A stretch of DNA of 64,000 nucleotides from Gillisia sp. Hel_I_86 (GCF_007827275.1 NZ_VISE01000001.1:2790001-2854000), one strand, 5' to 3'; counted from the stretch's first letter, positions 24,762 to 34,410 are shown. Numbers and translations are program-made. The notes: generated by a model not told the origin, from the letters alone.

Positions 24762-26099
24762 ATGAAAATAAAACAATTTAATGATGCTCCATTGGCACAT
24801 TATTCCTACGCAATTGTTAGTGAAGGTAAAATGGCACTTGTAGACCCAAGTAGGAACCCTATGCAGTATTATGAATATGCCGAAGAGGAAAATGCCAAAA
24901 TTGTTGCAGTTTTTGAAACGCATCCGCATGCAGATTTTGTAAGTAGCCATTTACAAATAAAGGAGCAAACGGGAGCTAAGATTTATGTGAGTAAATTATT
25001 GGGAGCCGATTATAAACATGAAACTTTTGATGATGGAGATACCCTGCAAATGGAAAATATAAAATTCAGCGCTATCAATACTCCAGGACATTCTCCAGAT
25101 AGCATTAGTATAGTTGCCGAGGCAGAAGGCAAAACAGCTGTTTTTACAGGAGACACCTTGTTTATTGGAGATGTGGGAAGACCAGATCTACGTGAAAGTG
25201 TTGGAAATATGACCGCTAAACGAGTAGAGTTGGCTAAAGACATGTACCACACCATGCAAAATAAATACAACCATCTACCTGATGTTACCTTGGTTTATCC
25301 TGCGCATGGTGCTGGTTCACTTTGTGGTAAGAACATGAGCACCGATTCTTTTAGCACTTTAGGAAATGAACGTTTAGGAAACTGGGCGTTTAAAAATCAA
25401 ACTGAAGAGAAATTCGTGGAAGAGATCTTGAAAGATCAACCATTTATACCTTCATACTTTGGATTTGATGTAGATCTTAACAAAGCCGGAGCACAAAATG
25501 TACAAGTCGCTAAAGCTGGAGTGAAGCTAGAACTGTTAGTATCCAAAATAGAAGTTGGAGTTACAGTTGTAGATACTCGAAGTGGAGAAGCATATAAGAA
25601 TGGACATTTAGCAAATTCTATTAATATCATGGCAACTACCCCAACTCAGAAATTTGAAACTTGGTTAGGTGCTATTATCGAGCCCAAAGAAGCTTTTTAT
25701 TTGGTAGTTGAAAGTATCTCACAGGTTGAAGAAATTTTAGAACGAATTGCCAAAATTGGATATGAAAAACAGCTGAAAAGAGTTATTACTTTATCTGAAG
25801 ATGTTTCTGGGAAGTCGGATAAACTCTATTTAGATGACTTCAAACAAAATCAGGATAACTATACCATCGTCGATATTAGGAATAATGCCGAAGTAGCGGA
25901 AGGAAAGATCTTTGAAGGTGCCATTGCCATTCCACTAAATGAACTGCGTGAGGCCGCTTCCAAAATACCTACTACAAAACCTATCGTGGTCCACTGTGCT
26001 GGAGGGTATCGTTCGGCAGCAGGAAGCAGCATATTGGAGAATGAACTTAAAAACGTTAAAGTCTTTGATCTTAGTGATGCCATTGAGGATTTTAGCTAA
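24762..26099 (+). CDS. Persulfide dioxygenase fused to two rhodanese domains
   Basis: 445 residues. The metallo-beta-lactamase domain (1-235) has THPHADFVSSH, TPGHSPDSI and FTGDTLFIGDVGRPDL, the iron-binding set of ETHE1-like persulfide dioxygenases. A first rhodanese domain (about 255-345) has no active-site cysteine and is probably inactive. The second (about 355-440) has VHCAGGYRSAA with the catalytic cysteine. The protein should oxidise glutathione or low-molecular-weight persulfide to sulfite with O2, with the rhodanese passing sulfane sulfur. The sulfite made could be exported by the TauE protein under the same operator. Second gene of its operon. Confidence 0.93.
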   Translation: MKIKQFNDAPLAHYSYAIVSEGKMALVDPSRNPMQYYEYAEEENAKIVAVFETHPHADFVSSHLQIKEQTGAKIYVSKLLGADYKHETFDDGDTLQMENIKFSAINTPGHSPDSISIVAEAEGKTAVFTGDTLFIGDVGRPDLRESVGNMTAKRVELAKDMYHTMQNKYNHLPDVTLVYPAHGAGSLCGKNMSTDSFSTLGNERLGNWAFKNQTEEKFVEEILKDQPFIPSYFGFDVDLNKAGAQNVQVAKAGVKLELLVSKIEVGVTVVDTRSGEAYKNGHLANSINIMATTPTQKFETWLGAIIEPKEAFYLVVESISQVEEILERIAKIGYEKQLKRVITLSEDVSGKSDKLYLDDFKQNQDNYTIVDIRNNAEVAEGKIFEGAIAIPLNELREAASKIPTTKPIVVHCAGGYRSAAGSSILENELKNVKVFDLSDAIEDFS

Positions 26100-26276
26100 T
26101 GTTGAAAAGATGGAATTATTCTGTTTTTAAACGTTTTCCACCCCCAATTAGAAACCATAAAAATCTTTCAAGTATTTATATTTGAGAGGTTTTTTCGTTT
26201 AAAAAAACCATAAGTTCCCTGCGCATTTTTCTATATTTACAACTTTCAATGACATTAGGTCGATAAATACCGCATA

Positions 26277-26762
26277 ATGGACAAAAAATATAAAGTTAAG
26301 GTGAACGATTCTTATGAGCATCGATTTAGCAATGAGGAAGTTCTTTCTTTGGATACCCAGAAAATTTCAGAATCCAAATACCATGTACTTCAAGATGGGA
26401 AATCATTTAATTCCGAGATCTTATATTCAAATTTCCTAAAAAAAACATATTCCATAAAGATCAATTCCAATACCTATCAAGTCGAGATCTCCAATGAGTT
26501 GGATCTCTTGATAGAGGATATGGGATTGGCCATTAGCGCTACCAAACAGGTGAATGATATCAAGGCGCCAATGCCGGGACTCATTTTGGATGTTTTGGTA
26601 GAACAAGGTGCTTCAGTAAGTGAAGGAGATTATTTGGTGGTTCTGGAGGCCATGAAAATGGAAAACACCTTGACAGCGCCAAGAGACGGGGTGGTAAAAT
26701 CTATTACAGTAACCAAAGGAGAGACAGTAGATAAAAATCAGTTGCTCATAGAAATGGAATAA
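26277..26762 (+). CDS. Biotin carboxyl carrier protein of an acyl-CoA carboxylase
   Basis: 161 residues. The biotinyl domain (about 90-161) includes IKAPMPGLILDVLVEQG and VVLEAMKMENTL, with biotin-bearing Lys127. The first 85 residues form a separate beta-rich domain, as in carrier subunits of propionyl-CoA or related carboxylases. Its partners follow: biotin carboxylase 69 bp downstream and the carboxyltransferase at 28626. Cytoplasmic enzyme complex. Confidence 0.93.
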   Translation: MDKKYKVKVNDSYEHRFSNEEVLSLDTQKISESKYHVLQDGKSFNSEILYSNFLKKTYSIKINSNTYQVEISNELDLLIEDMGLAISATKQVNDIKAPMPGLILDVLVEQGASVSEGDYLVVLEAMKMENTLTAPRDGVVKSITVTKGETVDKNQLLIEME

Positions 26763-26831
26763 TTTCTTCGGAAAGGGGGCAAATCAAAATTTTAATTGAT
26801 TGAAAGATCAGTTCATATACAATTTAGATAA

Positions 26832-28274
26832 ATGAAAAAAATATTAGTAGCCAATAGGGGAGAGATTGCCTTAAGGGTGATGAAAACAGCTAGAAAAATG
26901 GGAATTAAAACCCTTGCTGTTTTTTCTGTTGCAGATAGGAATGCCCCCCACGTAAAATATGCCGATGAGGCGGTATGTATTGGAGAAGCACCTTCTAACC
27001 AATCCTATTTAATGGGCAGCAATATTATTAAAGTAGCAAAAGAACATCAAGTAGATGCCATTCATCCTGGTTATGGTTTTTTAAGTGAGAATGCCGATTT
27101 CGCTGAGGAAGCAGAAAAGAACGGAATTACTTTTATTGGCCCCGGCTCAAAGGCAATAAGGGTTATGGGAAGTAAGCTCGCAGCAAAAGATGCAGTAAAA
27201 GCTTACGATATCCCTATGGTTCCAGGAATAGATGAAGCGATTACAGATGTAGAGAAGGCAAAAGGTATCGCCAGGGAAATTGGGTTCCCAATCTTAATAA
27301 AAGCTTCTGCCGGAGGTGGGGGAAAAGGAATGCGAGTTGTGGAAAAAGAATCTGAGCTTGCAGACCAAATGAAAAGGGCGATCAGCGAGGCAGAATCTGC
27401 TTTCGGGGATGGCTCGGTTTTTATAGAGAAATATGTGGGTTCTCCAAGACATATAGAAATTCAAGTATTGGCAGACACTCATGGCAATTATGTGCATCTT
27501 TTTGAGCGTGAATGCAGCATACAAAGGAGACACCAAAAAGTAGTAGAGGAAGCACCATCGGTAGTTTTAGATGAGAAGCTTAGAAAGGAAATGGGAGAAG
27601 CAGCAATTAAAGTTGCTCAGGCTTGTGATTATGTGGGTGCTGGTACCGTGGAATTTTTAATGGATGAAAACAGGAATTTCTATTTTTTGGAAATGAACAC
27701 CAGGCTCCAAGTAGAGCATCCTGTAACCGAATTTATTACAGGAATAGATCTGGTAGAACAACAGATAAAAGTTGCAAGGGGCGAAAAGTTAGCTTTTGGC
27801 CAGGAAGATCTAAAAATAAATGGACATGCCCTAGAATTACGGGTCTATGCAGAAGACCCTATGGCAGATTTTATGCCGAGTGTGGGAACATTGGAACGAT
27901 ATCGTACTCCAAAAGGAGAAGGGATTCGAATTGATGATGGTTTCGAGGAGGGCATGGAAGTTCCAATTTATTACGATCCTATGCTTGCAAAGCTCATTAC
28001 CTATGGGAAGACTAGGGAAGAAGCTATTCAGTTAATGATTTCGGCTATAGACCAATATGAAGTACAAGGAGTGCAAACAACACTTCCTTTTGGGAAATTC
28101 GTTTTTGAACATGAGGCTTTTAGAAGTGGGAATTTCGATACACATTTCGTGAAAAACTACTATTCGGCAGCAAAACTGGCAGATAGAACCGAAGAAGAAG
28201 CAAAGCTTGCAGGTTTGATAGCCCTAAAGCAATATTTAAAAGATCAACAAATAACAAGGTTACCGCACAATTAA
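26832..28274 (+). CDS. accC: Biotin carboxylase subunit of acyl-CoA carboxylase
   Basis: 480 residues, usual size. ATP-grasp enzyme with N-terminal ILVANRGEIALRVMKTA, ATP-binding loop KASAGGGGKGMR, and the HxxQ..ERECSIQRRHQK and EMNTRLQVEHPVTE active-site segments. It carboxylates biotin on the carrier protein with ATP and bicarbonate. The adjacent carboxyltransferase belongs to the propionyl/acyl type, so the complex probably makes methylmalonyl-CoA or a related product rather than serving only fatty acid synthesis. The gene symbol reflects family, not proven role. Confidence 0.92.
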   Translation: MKKILVANRGEIALRVMKTARKMGIKTLAVFSVADRNAPHVKYADEAVCIGEAPSNQSYLMGSNIIKVAKEHQVDAIHPGYGFLSENADFAEEAEKNGITFIGPGSKAIRVMGSKLAAKDAVKAYDIPMVPGIDEAITDVEKAKGIAREIGFPILIKASAGGGGKGMRVVEKESELADQMKRAISEAESAFGDGSVFIEKYVGSPRHIEIQVLADTHGNYVHLFERECSIQRRHQKVVEEAPSVVLDEKLRKEMGEAAIKVAQACDYVGAGTVEFLMDENRNFYFLEMNTRLQVEHPVTEFITGIDLVEQQIKVARGEKLAFGQEDLKINGHALELRVYAEDPMADFMPSVGTLERYRTPKGEGIRIDDGFEEGMEVPIYYDPMLAKLITYGKTREEAIQLMISAIDQYEVQGVQTTLPFGKFVFEHEAFRSGNFDTHFVKNYYSAAKLADRTEEEAKLAGLIALKQYLKDQQITRLPHN

Positions 28275-28625
28275 TTTCTACTTTATAGAGGTCAGTATGC
28301 ATGTTCATATTAAAATTATAATTTAGTAATAGGGATGTCAGGTTGAGCGGAGTCGAAACCTCCTTTTCCACTAAAAAGTTCTCGACTGCGCTCGAACAGA
28401 CAAAATGATATTTTTAATTGTTGGAAAACCGGAAAAACAAAGAATAAAAATAGTATAAAGTTATCTACTGATCTCTGTCTGTTTAAATTGAAATTTATGT
28501 CTGTTTTTAACCCAGCAAGCAGGCTTAATGATTATCTCGTCACCCAGTCCCGAATGTTGGGGACAACATGATGAAAAACTTGGTTATAACTAGTTGAAAA
28601 TAAAAAATAAAATCATAATAAAATC
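28275..28625. repeat. Intergenic region with dispersed repeats
   Basis: Between the biotin carboxylase and carboxyltransferase genes lies a non-coding stretch containing an imperfect inverted repeat with GAGCGGAGTCGAAACC (28345-28360) and TCGACTGCGCTCGAA (28382-28396). Relatives of this element are common in flavobacterial genomes and another lies at 58684. TCACCCAGTCCCGA at 28540-28553 matches 12093-12106. No gene seen. Confidence 0.6.
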
Positions 28626-30167
28626 ATGAGCCAGAATATAGAGATCCTAAACAATAAAATTGCTGAGGCCCATTTAGGGGGAGGCGAAAAACGCATTGCC
28701 AAACAACACGAAAAGAAAAAACTGACCGCTCGGGAACGCGTGGATTATTTTCTCGATGAGGGTTCTTTCGAAGAAATAGGAATTTTGGTCACCCACCGAA
28801 CCACAGATTTTGGGATGGAGAAACAACAATTCTATGGAGATGGAGTGGTTACTGGTTATGGAACTGTAAATGGCAGATTGGTCTATGTATTCGCTCAGGA
28901 TTTTACTGTTTTTGGGGGAGCGTTATCTGAAACCCATGCCGAAAAAATCTGTAAAGTGATGGATCATGCCATGAAAGTTGGAGCGCCTATTATCGGGTTG
29001 AATGATTCCGGAGGTGCCCGTATTCAAGAAGGAGTTCGTTCTCTAGGTGGATACGCCGATATTTTTTATAGAAATGTCCAAGCTTCAGGAGTGATTCCGC
29101 AAATTTCAGCAATTATGGGACCTTGTGCAGGGGGTGCTGTTTATTCTCCAGCAATGACAGATTTTACGGTGATGGTGGAAGGAAGCAGCTATATGTTTGT
29201 AACCGGCCCCAATGTTGTAAAAACCGTAACCAATGAAGAAGTGACTTCAGAAGAACTGGGTGGTGCAAGTACACATTCCACTAAATCTGGGGTTACCCAT
29301 TTAACTTCCAACAATGATATCGCTTGTTTGGAGGATATTAAAAATTTATTGAGTTATCTGCCTCAAAACAATAAGGAAACAACTGATAAACTTCCCTATG
29401 AATTAACAGATGAAATAAGAGGGGCGTTGGACGATATGATTCCTGATAGTGCCAATAAACCTTATGATATGCATGAGGTGATAAAAGGGATCATCGATGA
29501 GGATTCATTTTTTGAGATCCATAAAGATTATGCCGATAATATTATAGTTGGTTTTGCACGATTGGGAGGAAGAAGCATTGGAATTGTTGCCAACCAACCA
29601 ATGAGCTTGGCAGGTGTCCTGGATGTAGACTCATCTAAAAAAGCAGCCAGGTTTACGAGATTTTGTGATTGCTTTAATATCCCACTTTTGGTCTTGGTGG
29701 ATGTTCCAGGGTTCTTGCCGGGAACAGATCAGGAATGGAACGGGATCATCTTGCATGGCGCAAAGCTTTTATATGCATTAAGTGAAGCTACCGTGCCCAG
29801 AGTAACAGTGATCACAAGAAAAGCCTATGGGGGAGCTTATGATGTGATGAATTCCAAACACATTGGAGCCGATCTTAACTTTGCATGGCCAACAGCTGAA
29901 ATTGCGGTGATGGGTGCAAAAGGAGCTAGTGAGATCATCTTCAGAAAAGAGATCCAAGAAGCGGAAAACCCTGAATTAAAACTCTCTGAAAAGGAAGCAG
30001 AATATGCCGATAAATTTGCCAACCCCTTTGAAGCTGCAAAACGCGGGTTTATAGATGAGGTGATCATGCCAAGAGATACTAGAAAGAAATTGCTGAAAGC
30101 ATTCAGTATGCTTGAGAAAAAGTCGGTTTTAAGGATAGATCGAAAACACGGAAATATCCCATTATAA
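28626..30167 (+). CDS. Acyl-CoA carboxylase beta subunit (propionyl-CoA carboxylase type)
   Basis: 513 residues, family length. N-terminal crotonase-fold half: [20 protein letters not shown], the oxyanion segment [19 protein letters not shown] and [13 protein letters not shown]-terminal half: [32 protein letters not shown] and [11 protein letters not shown]. Moves the carboxyl from biotin to propionyl-CoA or a similar acyl-CoA. It starts 351 bp after the biotin carboxylase gene, separated by repeats, so it may have its own promoter. Confidence 0.94.
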   Translation: MSQNIEILNNKIAEAHLGGGEKRIAKQHEKKKLTARERVDYFLDEGSFEEIGILVTHRTTDFGMEKQQFYGDGVVTGYGTVNGRLVYVFAQDFTVFGGALSETHAEKICKVMDHAMKVGAPIIGLNDSGGARIQEGVRSLGGYADIFYRNVQASGVIPQISAIMGPCAGGAVYSPAMTDFTVMVEGSSYMFVTGPNVVKTVTNEEVTSEELGGASTHSTKSGVTHLTSNNDIACLEDIKNLLSYLPQNNKETTDKLPYELTDEIRGALDDMIPDSANKPYDMHEVIKGIIDEDSFFEIHKDYADNIIVGFARLGGRSIGIVANQPMSLAGVLDVDSSKKAARFTRFCDCFNIPLLVLVDVPGFLPGTDQEWNGIILHGAKLLYALSEATVPRVTVITRKAYGGAYDVMNSKHIGADLNFAWPTAEIAVMGAKGASEIIFRKEIQEAENPELKLSEKEAEYADKFANPFEAAKRGFIDEVIMPRDTRKKLLKAFSMLEKKSVLRIDRKHGNIPL

Positions 30168-30248
30168 TATTAACTATGGAACTGGTAGAGGGTGGGTCAA
30201 AATTAATGAGCCGTCTTGGGTTTTAAGTTTTTTCTATTCTTTTAGACA

Positions 30249-30292
30249 GTAATAAATGTTACTGCAACCAAATCTTAAAAATGAGTTCTTTG
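30249..30292 (+). promoter_or_regulatory. GTAAC-N4-GTTAC-like operator and -7 element, YeeE/YedE unit
   Basis: GTAATAAATGTTAC (30249-30262) differs from the perfect repeat at one base (T for C). GTTCTTTG (30285-30292) begins 22 bp after it; only the TTTG half matches the consensus, so the promoter is weaker in sequence than the other two. Start codon at 30315. Confidence 0.65.
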
Positions 30293-30314
30293 CAGCTCAA
30301 TGAAATTATAATCT

Positions 30315-30876
30315 ATGGAATGGATCTTTGAGCCTTGGCCTTGGTATGTGGCTGGGCCTTTAATAGCAGTGATCATGTTTCTCCTGATCTTTGTGGGGAA
30401 ACAGTTTGGAATGTCTTCTAGCCTTAGGACTATATGTACTTTGTGTGGTGCAGATAATGCATCCGATTATTTCAATTTCGATTGGAAAACGGAGCGATGG
30501 AATTTAACGGTGGTAGTTGGAGCTGTTATTGGAGGTTATATTGGATGGAGCTCACTTCTTGTCCAATGATGCTACTGTAGCTATAAATCCAGCAACAGTA
30601 GCCACACTTCAAGAATTAGGCTTTAATAGTGCAGGCAATGCTTATTTACCAGATGAGCTCTTTAGTTTAGATGCCCTATTCAATATAAAATCTTTAGGAA
30701 TCCTTTTAATTGGAGGTTTTCTTATTGGTTTTGGAGCTAGATATGCAAGTGGTTGTACGTCCGGACATGCAATTTATGGGTTAAGCAACTTGCAGTTACC
30801 TTCATTAATTGCGGTGATTGGATTTTTTATAGGTGGATTATTTATGATCCATGTTTTATTTCCCTTAATATTTTAG
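30315..30876 (+). pseudogene. YeeE/YedE-type sulfur transporter subunit, frameshifted
   Basis: The first 80 residues (MEWIFEPWPWYVAGPLIAV to VVGAVIGGYIG) and the sequence after it (AHFLSNDATVAINP to IGGLFMIHVLFPLIF, with GARYASGCTSGHAIYGLSN) together form one normal subunit of the YeeE/YedE thiosulfate/sulfur transporter family. They are in different frames. The break falls at TGGATGGA (30542-30549), a tandem duplication of 4 bp; removing one copy restores a single frame of about 185 codons. As read, translation stops at 30569. The cause could be a real mutation, phase variation or a sequencing/assembly error. Confidence 0.8.
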
Positions 30877-30877
30877 A

Positions 30878-31291
30878 ATGAGGACACTTGGGTATTTATT
30901 TATAGGAATCATTTTTGGAATTGTAATGTATAAATCTGAAGCCGCTTCCTGGTTTAGGATCTATGAAATGTTCCAGTTTCAGTCGTTTCATATGTACGGA
31001 ATTATAGGTTCAGCTTTAGTACTGGGAGTGCTAGGGGTGCAATTGATCAATAAAAACAATATAAACTCCTTCTTTGGAGAGCCTATAAAATTTGTTCCGA
31101 AGGAAAAAGGATTTACTAGATATATTGCTGGTGGAACTATCTTCGGATTAGGTTGGGCGTTGGCTGGATCTTGTCCTGGGCCAATTTATACACTTATTGG
31201 AGCTGGATATATCTCTATTATTGTTGTTCTAATAGGAGCTATTCTTGGTACATTTCTATATGGATTGCTTCAGAAGAAATTACCGCATTAA
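30878..31291 (+). CDS. YeeE/YedE-type sulfur transporter, second subunit
   Basis: 137 residues with four hydrophobic segments. GGTIFGLGWALAGSCPGPIYTLIGAG carries the conserved cysteine of YeeE/YedE transporters. It follows the first subunit with one base between and would form a two-part transporter with it. Intact here, although the partner gene is frameshifted. Its stop overlaps by four bases the stop of the TRIC gene on the other strand. Confidence 0.85.
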   Translation: MRTLGYLFIGIIFGIVMYKSEAASWFRIYEMFQFQSFHMYGIIGSALVLGVLGVQLINKNNINSFFGEPIKFVPKEKGFTRYIAGGTIFGLGWALAGSCPGPIYTLIGAGYISIIVVLIGAILGTFLYGLLQKKLPH

Positions 31292-31929
31292 ATATTAGGT
31301 GGTTTAATTTCAGAAGGATCCATGGTAAAGGAGGGAAGCGATATTTTAAACTTCACCACAACCAGCCGTATACTAATCACGATAAGCGAAGTGATTACGT
31401 AGATCACATCGTTATCTACATTTAAATTATACAATATCACATAACCTAAAGCTCCCACGATACAAGCGGTGGCATAAATTTCCTTTCTAAAGATCACTGG
31501 GATCTCATTACAGAGGATATCGCGAATTACACCCCCAAATGTACCTGTTATGGCACCCAGGGCTATCGAAATTATAGGATCCAGACCATTATTGATGCCT
31601 GCCTCTACACCGGTAATCGTAAAAACTCCCAATCCTATTGTATCAAAGAGAAATAGGGAAGTTTTTAGGTGGTTTATCCTATACCGGAAAACTATGGTAA
31701 GAAAAGTGGTCACACCTATTAAATAAATATAAAAACTGTTCTCCATCCACATTACAGGATTGTTCCCAATTAAAATATCTCGTACTGTCCCGCCACCAAT
31801 TGCAGTAACAAATGCAATTATAAAAATACCGAATAAATCAAGCTTTCTGGTCATAGCTGCTAAAGCACCAGAAATAGCAAAAGCTATGGTTCCTAAAACA
31901 TCGAACGTACTAAAAAGGGATATATCCAT
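31288..31929 (-). CDS. TRIC-type trimeric intracellular cation channel homologue
   Basis: About 213 residues from ATG 31929; a TTG at 31941 is less likely. Seven hydrophobic segments. Two related repeats each begin with a glycine motif: FVTAIGGGTVRDILIG and GAITGTFGGVIRDILCNE. These are the signature of the UPF0126/TRIC family, which forms trimeric K+-permeable channels in the inner membrane. Converges on the YeeE/YedE gene with overlapping stops. Confidence 0.9.
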   Translation of the reverse strand: MDISLFSTFDVLGTIAFAISGALAAMTRKLDLFGIFIIAFVTAIGGGTVRDILIGNNPVMWMENSFYIYLIGVTTFLTIVFRYRINHLKTSLFLFDTIGLGVFTITGVEAGINNGLDPIISIALGAITGTFGGVIRDILCNEIPVIFRKEIYATACIVGALGYVILYNLNVDNDVIYVITSLIVISIRLVVVKFKISLPSFTMDPSEIKPPNI

Positions 31930-32101
31930 AATTGGCGGCAAAGTTACTTTTTATAATACTATTTATGAGGTACAGGGATTAAATTACTATTTTAGGCTTG
32001 AGGAATTCATTTGAATTATAAACAAATAGTAAATCTTAATAACAAATCCTGTAAGTTTTTAACTAAACTACCTACTTTTACAGGACAAAATAAATATTGA
32101 A

Positions 32102-33082
32102 ATGTCAAATACAGTAGAAAGAATAAAATGTTTAATAATAGGTTCGGGACCTGCTGGTTATACAGCGGCTATTTATGCAGCTAGAGCAGACATGAAACCA
32201 ATTATGTACACTGGGATGGAACCAGGGGGGCAATTAACGACAACCACAGAAGTAGATAATTTCCCTGGATATCCAGAAGGCATAGATGGTCCGGCCATGA
32301 TGGTAGATCTTCAAAAACAGGCAGAGCGCTTTGGTACACAAGTAAGATTTGGAATGGTTACAGAGGTTCAGTTTAATGAAAAACCAGGAGGTATTCATAA
32401 AGCTTGTATAGATAATGCTACATGGGTAGAAGCCGAGACCGTTATTATTTCTACTGGGGCTACCGCAAAATATTTGGGATTGCCCAGTGAGCAACGCTTA
32501 CGCGGGGGAGGAGTTTCTGCCTGTGCCGTTTGTGATGGATTTTTCTATAAAAATCAGGATGTTGCCATAGTTGGTGGGGGGGATACCGCTGCTGAAGAGG
32601 CGACGTACCTTGCCAATATTTGTAATAAAGTGACCATGTTGGTGCGTAAAGATGAGATGAAAGCATCCAAGGCAATGCAACACAGAGTTACAAATACCAA
32701 AAATATAGACCTAAAATACAACACTCAAGTTGATGAAGTTTTAGGGGAACAAGTAGTTGAGGGACTTAGAATGCTGAATAACCAAACTGGCGAGAAAGAA
32801 GAAATTGCAATTACCGGGTTATTTATCGCTATTGGACACAAGCCAAATACCGAGATTTTTAAAGGTCAACTGGAGATGGACGATATGGGATATCTAATTA
32901 CCAAGGGAAAATCCACCAAGACCAATATGCCTGGTGTTTTTGCTTCTGGGGATGTTCAAGATAAAGAATATAGACAAGCTGTGACTGCGGCAGGAACTGG
33001 ATGTATGGCTGCCTTGGATGCAGAGCGTTACTTAAGTTCTATTGAAGAGATCAAAGAAAAGAAGGTAGGAGCTACTATATAA
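32102..33082 (+). CDS. trxB: Thioredoxin reductase
   Basis: 326 residues. FAD-binding GSGPAGYTAAIYAARA at the N-terminus, redox-active CAVC (Cys141, Cys144) followed by DGFF, NADPH-binding VGGGDTAAEEATYLA, and the C-terminal GVFASGDVQD FAD motif. Cytoplasmic flavoenzyme that reduces thioredoxin with NADPH. Single gene with a strong bidirectional terminator behind it. Confidence 0.96.
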   Translation: MSNTVERIKCLIIGSGPAGYTAAIYAARADMKPIMYTGMEPGGQLTTTTEVDNFPGYPEGIDGPAMMVDLQKQAERFGTQVRFGMVTEVQFNEKPGGIHKACIDNATWVEAETVIISTGATAKYLGLPSEQRLRGGGVSACAVCDGFFYKNQDVAIVGGGDTAAEEATYLANICNKVTMLVRKDEMKASKAMQHRVTNTKNIDLKYNTQVDEVLGEQVVEGLRMLNNQTGEKEEIAITGLFIAIGHKPNTEIFKGQLEMDDMGYLITKGKSTKTNMPGVFASGDVQDKEYRQAVTAAGTGCMAALDAERYLSSIEEIKEKKVGATI

Positions 33083-33100
33083 TTACAATTTATATTAAAC

Positions 33101-33132
33101 AATAAAGCCTCAACAAATGTTGAGGCTTTATT
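33101..33132. terminator. Bidirectional intrinsic terminator
   Basis: AATAAAGCCTCAAC and its inverse GTTGAGGCTTTATT form a 14-15 bp stem with a small loop. A and T runs flank both sides. It lies between the convergent trxB and the acidic lipoprotein gene and serves both. Confidence 0.85.
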
Positions 33133-33147
33133 GCTTTTAAGTCATGG

Positions 33148-33462
33148 CTAATTATCCCTTTTTATTTTTACTTCCCCATCATCAATTTTTATTTTCGATT
33201 CAGTTCCGTCTGCCCTGTCAACTTTTTTCTTGTATTCTCCATCGTCTTTCTTGATTTTAATTTCGTCGCCTTCAGAGGTTTCAATTTTTATCTTATCCCC
33301 GTCTTCACTTATTTCTACTTTATCATCGGCATTCAGGTTCATTTCTTCGCGAATTGCACTTTCATCATCCATATCATTTGCTTCACGATTTTCATCTCGG
33401 CAGGAAACCAATGCTATAGATAGCATGGTAAGGATCAAGCCATTTCTCAAAATATTTCTCAT
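33148..33462 (-). CDS. Small charged lipoprotein
   Basis: 104 residues. Signal with lipobox ALVSC (Cys at about 21), then an almost wholly charged, low-complexity body: repeats of Asp/Glu-Gly turns between I-K-I strands, for example DKIKIETSEGDEIKIKKDDG and SKIKIDDGEVKIKRD. The same I-K-I-D-x-x-G pattern ends the PspC protein encoded nearby (34575-36404), suggesting a shared beta-hairpin or beta-solenoid module on the envelope. Function unknown. Confidence 0.75.
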   Translation of the reverse strand: MRNILRNGLILTMLSIALVSCRDENREANDMDDESAIREEMNLNADDKVEISEDGDKIKIETSEGDEIKIKKDDGEYKKKVDRADGTESKIKIDDGEVKIKRDN

Positions 33463-33527
33463 TTTATTGTTATTTAGGGATTAATAGCTGTAAACATACT
33501 CTAATTTCAAGAATGTCTGTCTGTTAT

Positions 33528-34349
33528 TTAATTTTTTTTAGAAAGTACGGCTTTTTGTGAAAATTCCACTAAATCTATTTTGGGCGTGTTATAAAGATCC
33601 ACTTCGCTTTTATCTTTTGCTGAAAGCTTTAAGGTTTTGGAAACATTTATACTGTTTTTAGAATTCCCTGTAGCAAACACTTCCGCAGTTTCAGATGTTA
33701 GTTTTTCAGCATCAAATTTAGAAGATTTTGCTGCGCTAAGGTATAGTTCTTCAATAGACCCTTTTAATTTTGCTGAAGAATCATCTAGTGCGTTTACAGT
33801 TAATAAAGTGGATTTTAAAGACCCTTCCAAGTCACTGGATTCGTTTAATTCAAGAGAAATTTCTTCAGAAGTTATTTCAACATCAACTTTGGCTTTCCCC
33901 GAATTGTTTAATTTGAAAGTGTTGGTGGTAGCCGAGAATTCACTTTTTGATCTTCCTTTGGCTATAAATTCAAAATCATGCAAATAGAATTCCTCAAGGG
34001 CCTCAAATTCTACTTTTCCATCTACTGTGATCTTGGTCAAGGTATCTGCAAAAGTGATTTTTAATTTTTGGGATTTGCTGTTTGAGATTTTCGTTGATGG
34101 TTTTATGTAAAGTACATTGTTCACAACTTCAATCTGGATTAGGTCATGCAAATTATCATCGGCTTCAACCTCCACCATAAAGCGGTTCCCATTTAAAAGC
34201 CCCACTTTAAATTCCCCATCCAATTCTATAGCTGTAAATGAATTGATTTCGGTTTGCTCTGTGGTAACATTTCGGCTTCCCTTTACACTTTTTTGTGCCT
34301 GAGAATTTAACCCGATTAATAGAAAAGCAATAAATATATATTTATGCAT
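33528..34349 (-). CDS. Head-GIN domain (DUF2807) exported protein
   Basis: About 273 residues from MHKYIFIAFLLIGLNSQAQ, a signal peptide; the frame is open further upstream but the signal fixes the start at 34349. The body is a beta-helix: EINSFTAIELDGEFKVGLLNG, followed by VDGKVEFEAL, FIAKGRSKSEF, LNNSGKAKVDVEI and SSAKLKGSIEEL. These short strand repeats typify putative auto-transporter adhesin/head-GIN domains of Bacteroidota. Exported. It belongs to the PadR-PspC group and may report on or shape the envelope; function unproven. Confidence 0.88.
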   Translation of the reverse strand: MHKYIFIAFLLIGLNSQAQKSVKGSRNVTTEQTEINSFTAIELDGEFKVGLLNGNRFMVEVEADDNLHDLIQIEVVNNVLYIKPSTKISNSKSQKLKITFADTLTKITVDGKVEFEALEEFYLHDFEFIAKGRSKSEFSATTNTFKLNNSGKAKVDVEITSEEISLELNESSDLEGSLKSTLLTVNALDDSSAKLKGSIEELYLSAAKSSKFDAEKLTSETAEVFATGNSKNSINVSKTLKLSAKDKSEVDLYNTPKIDLVEFSQKAVLSKKN

Positions 34350-34410
34350 ATATGAATGATTAAAATTCAAACAAATATAGAAAAAGCCCCCATTTATTGG
34401 AGGCTTATTT

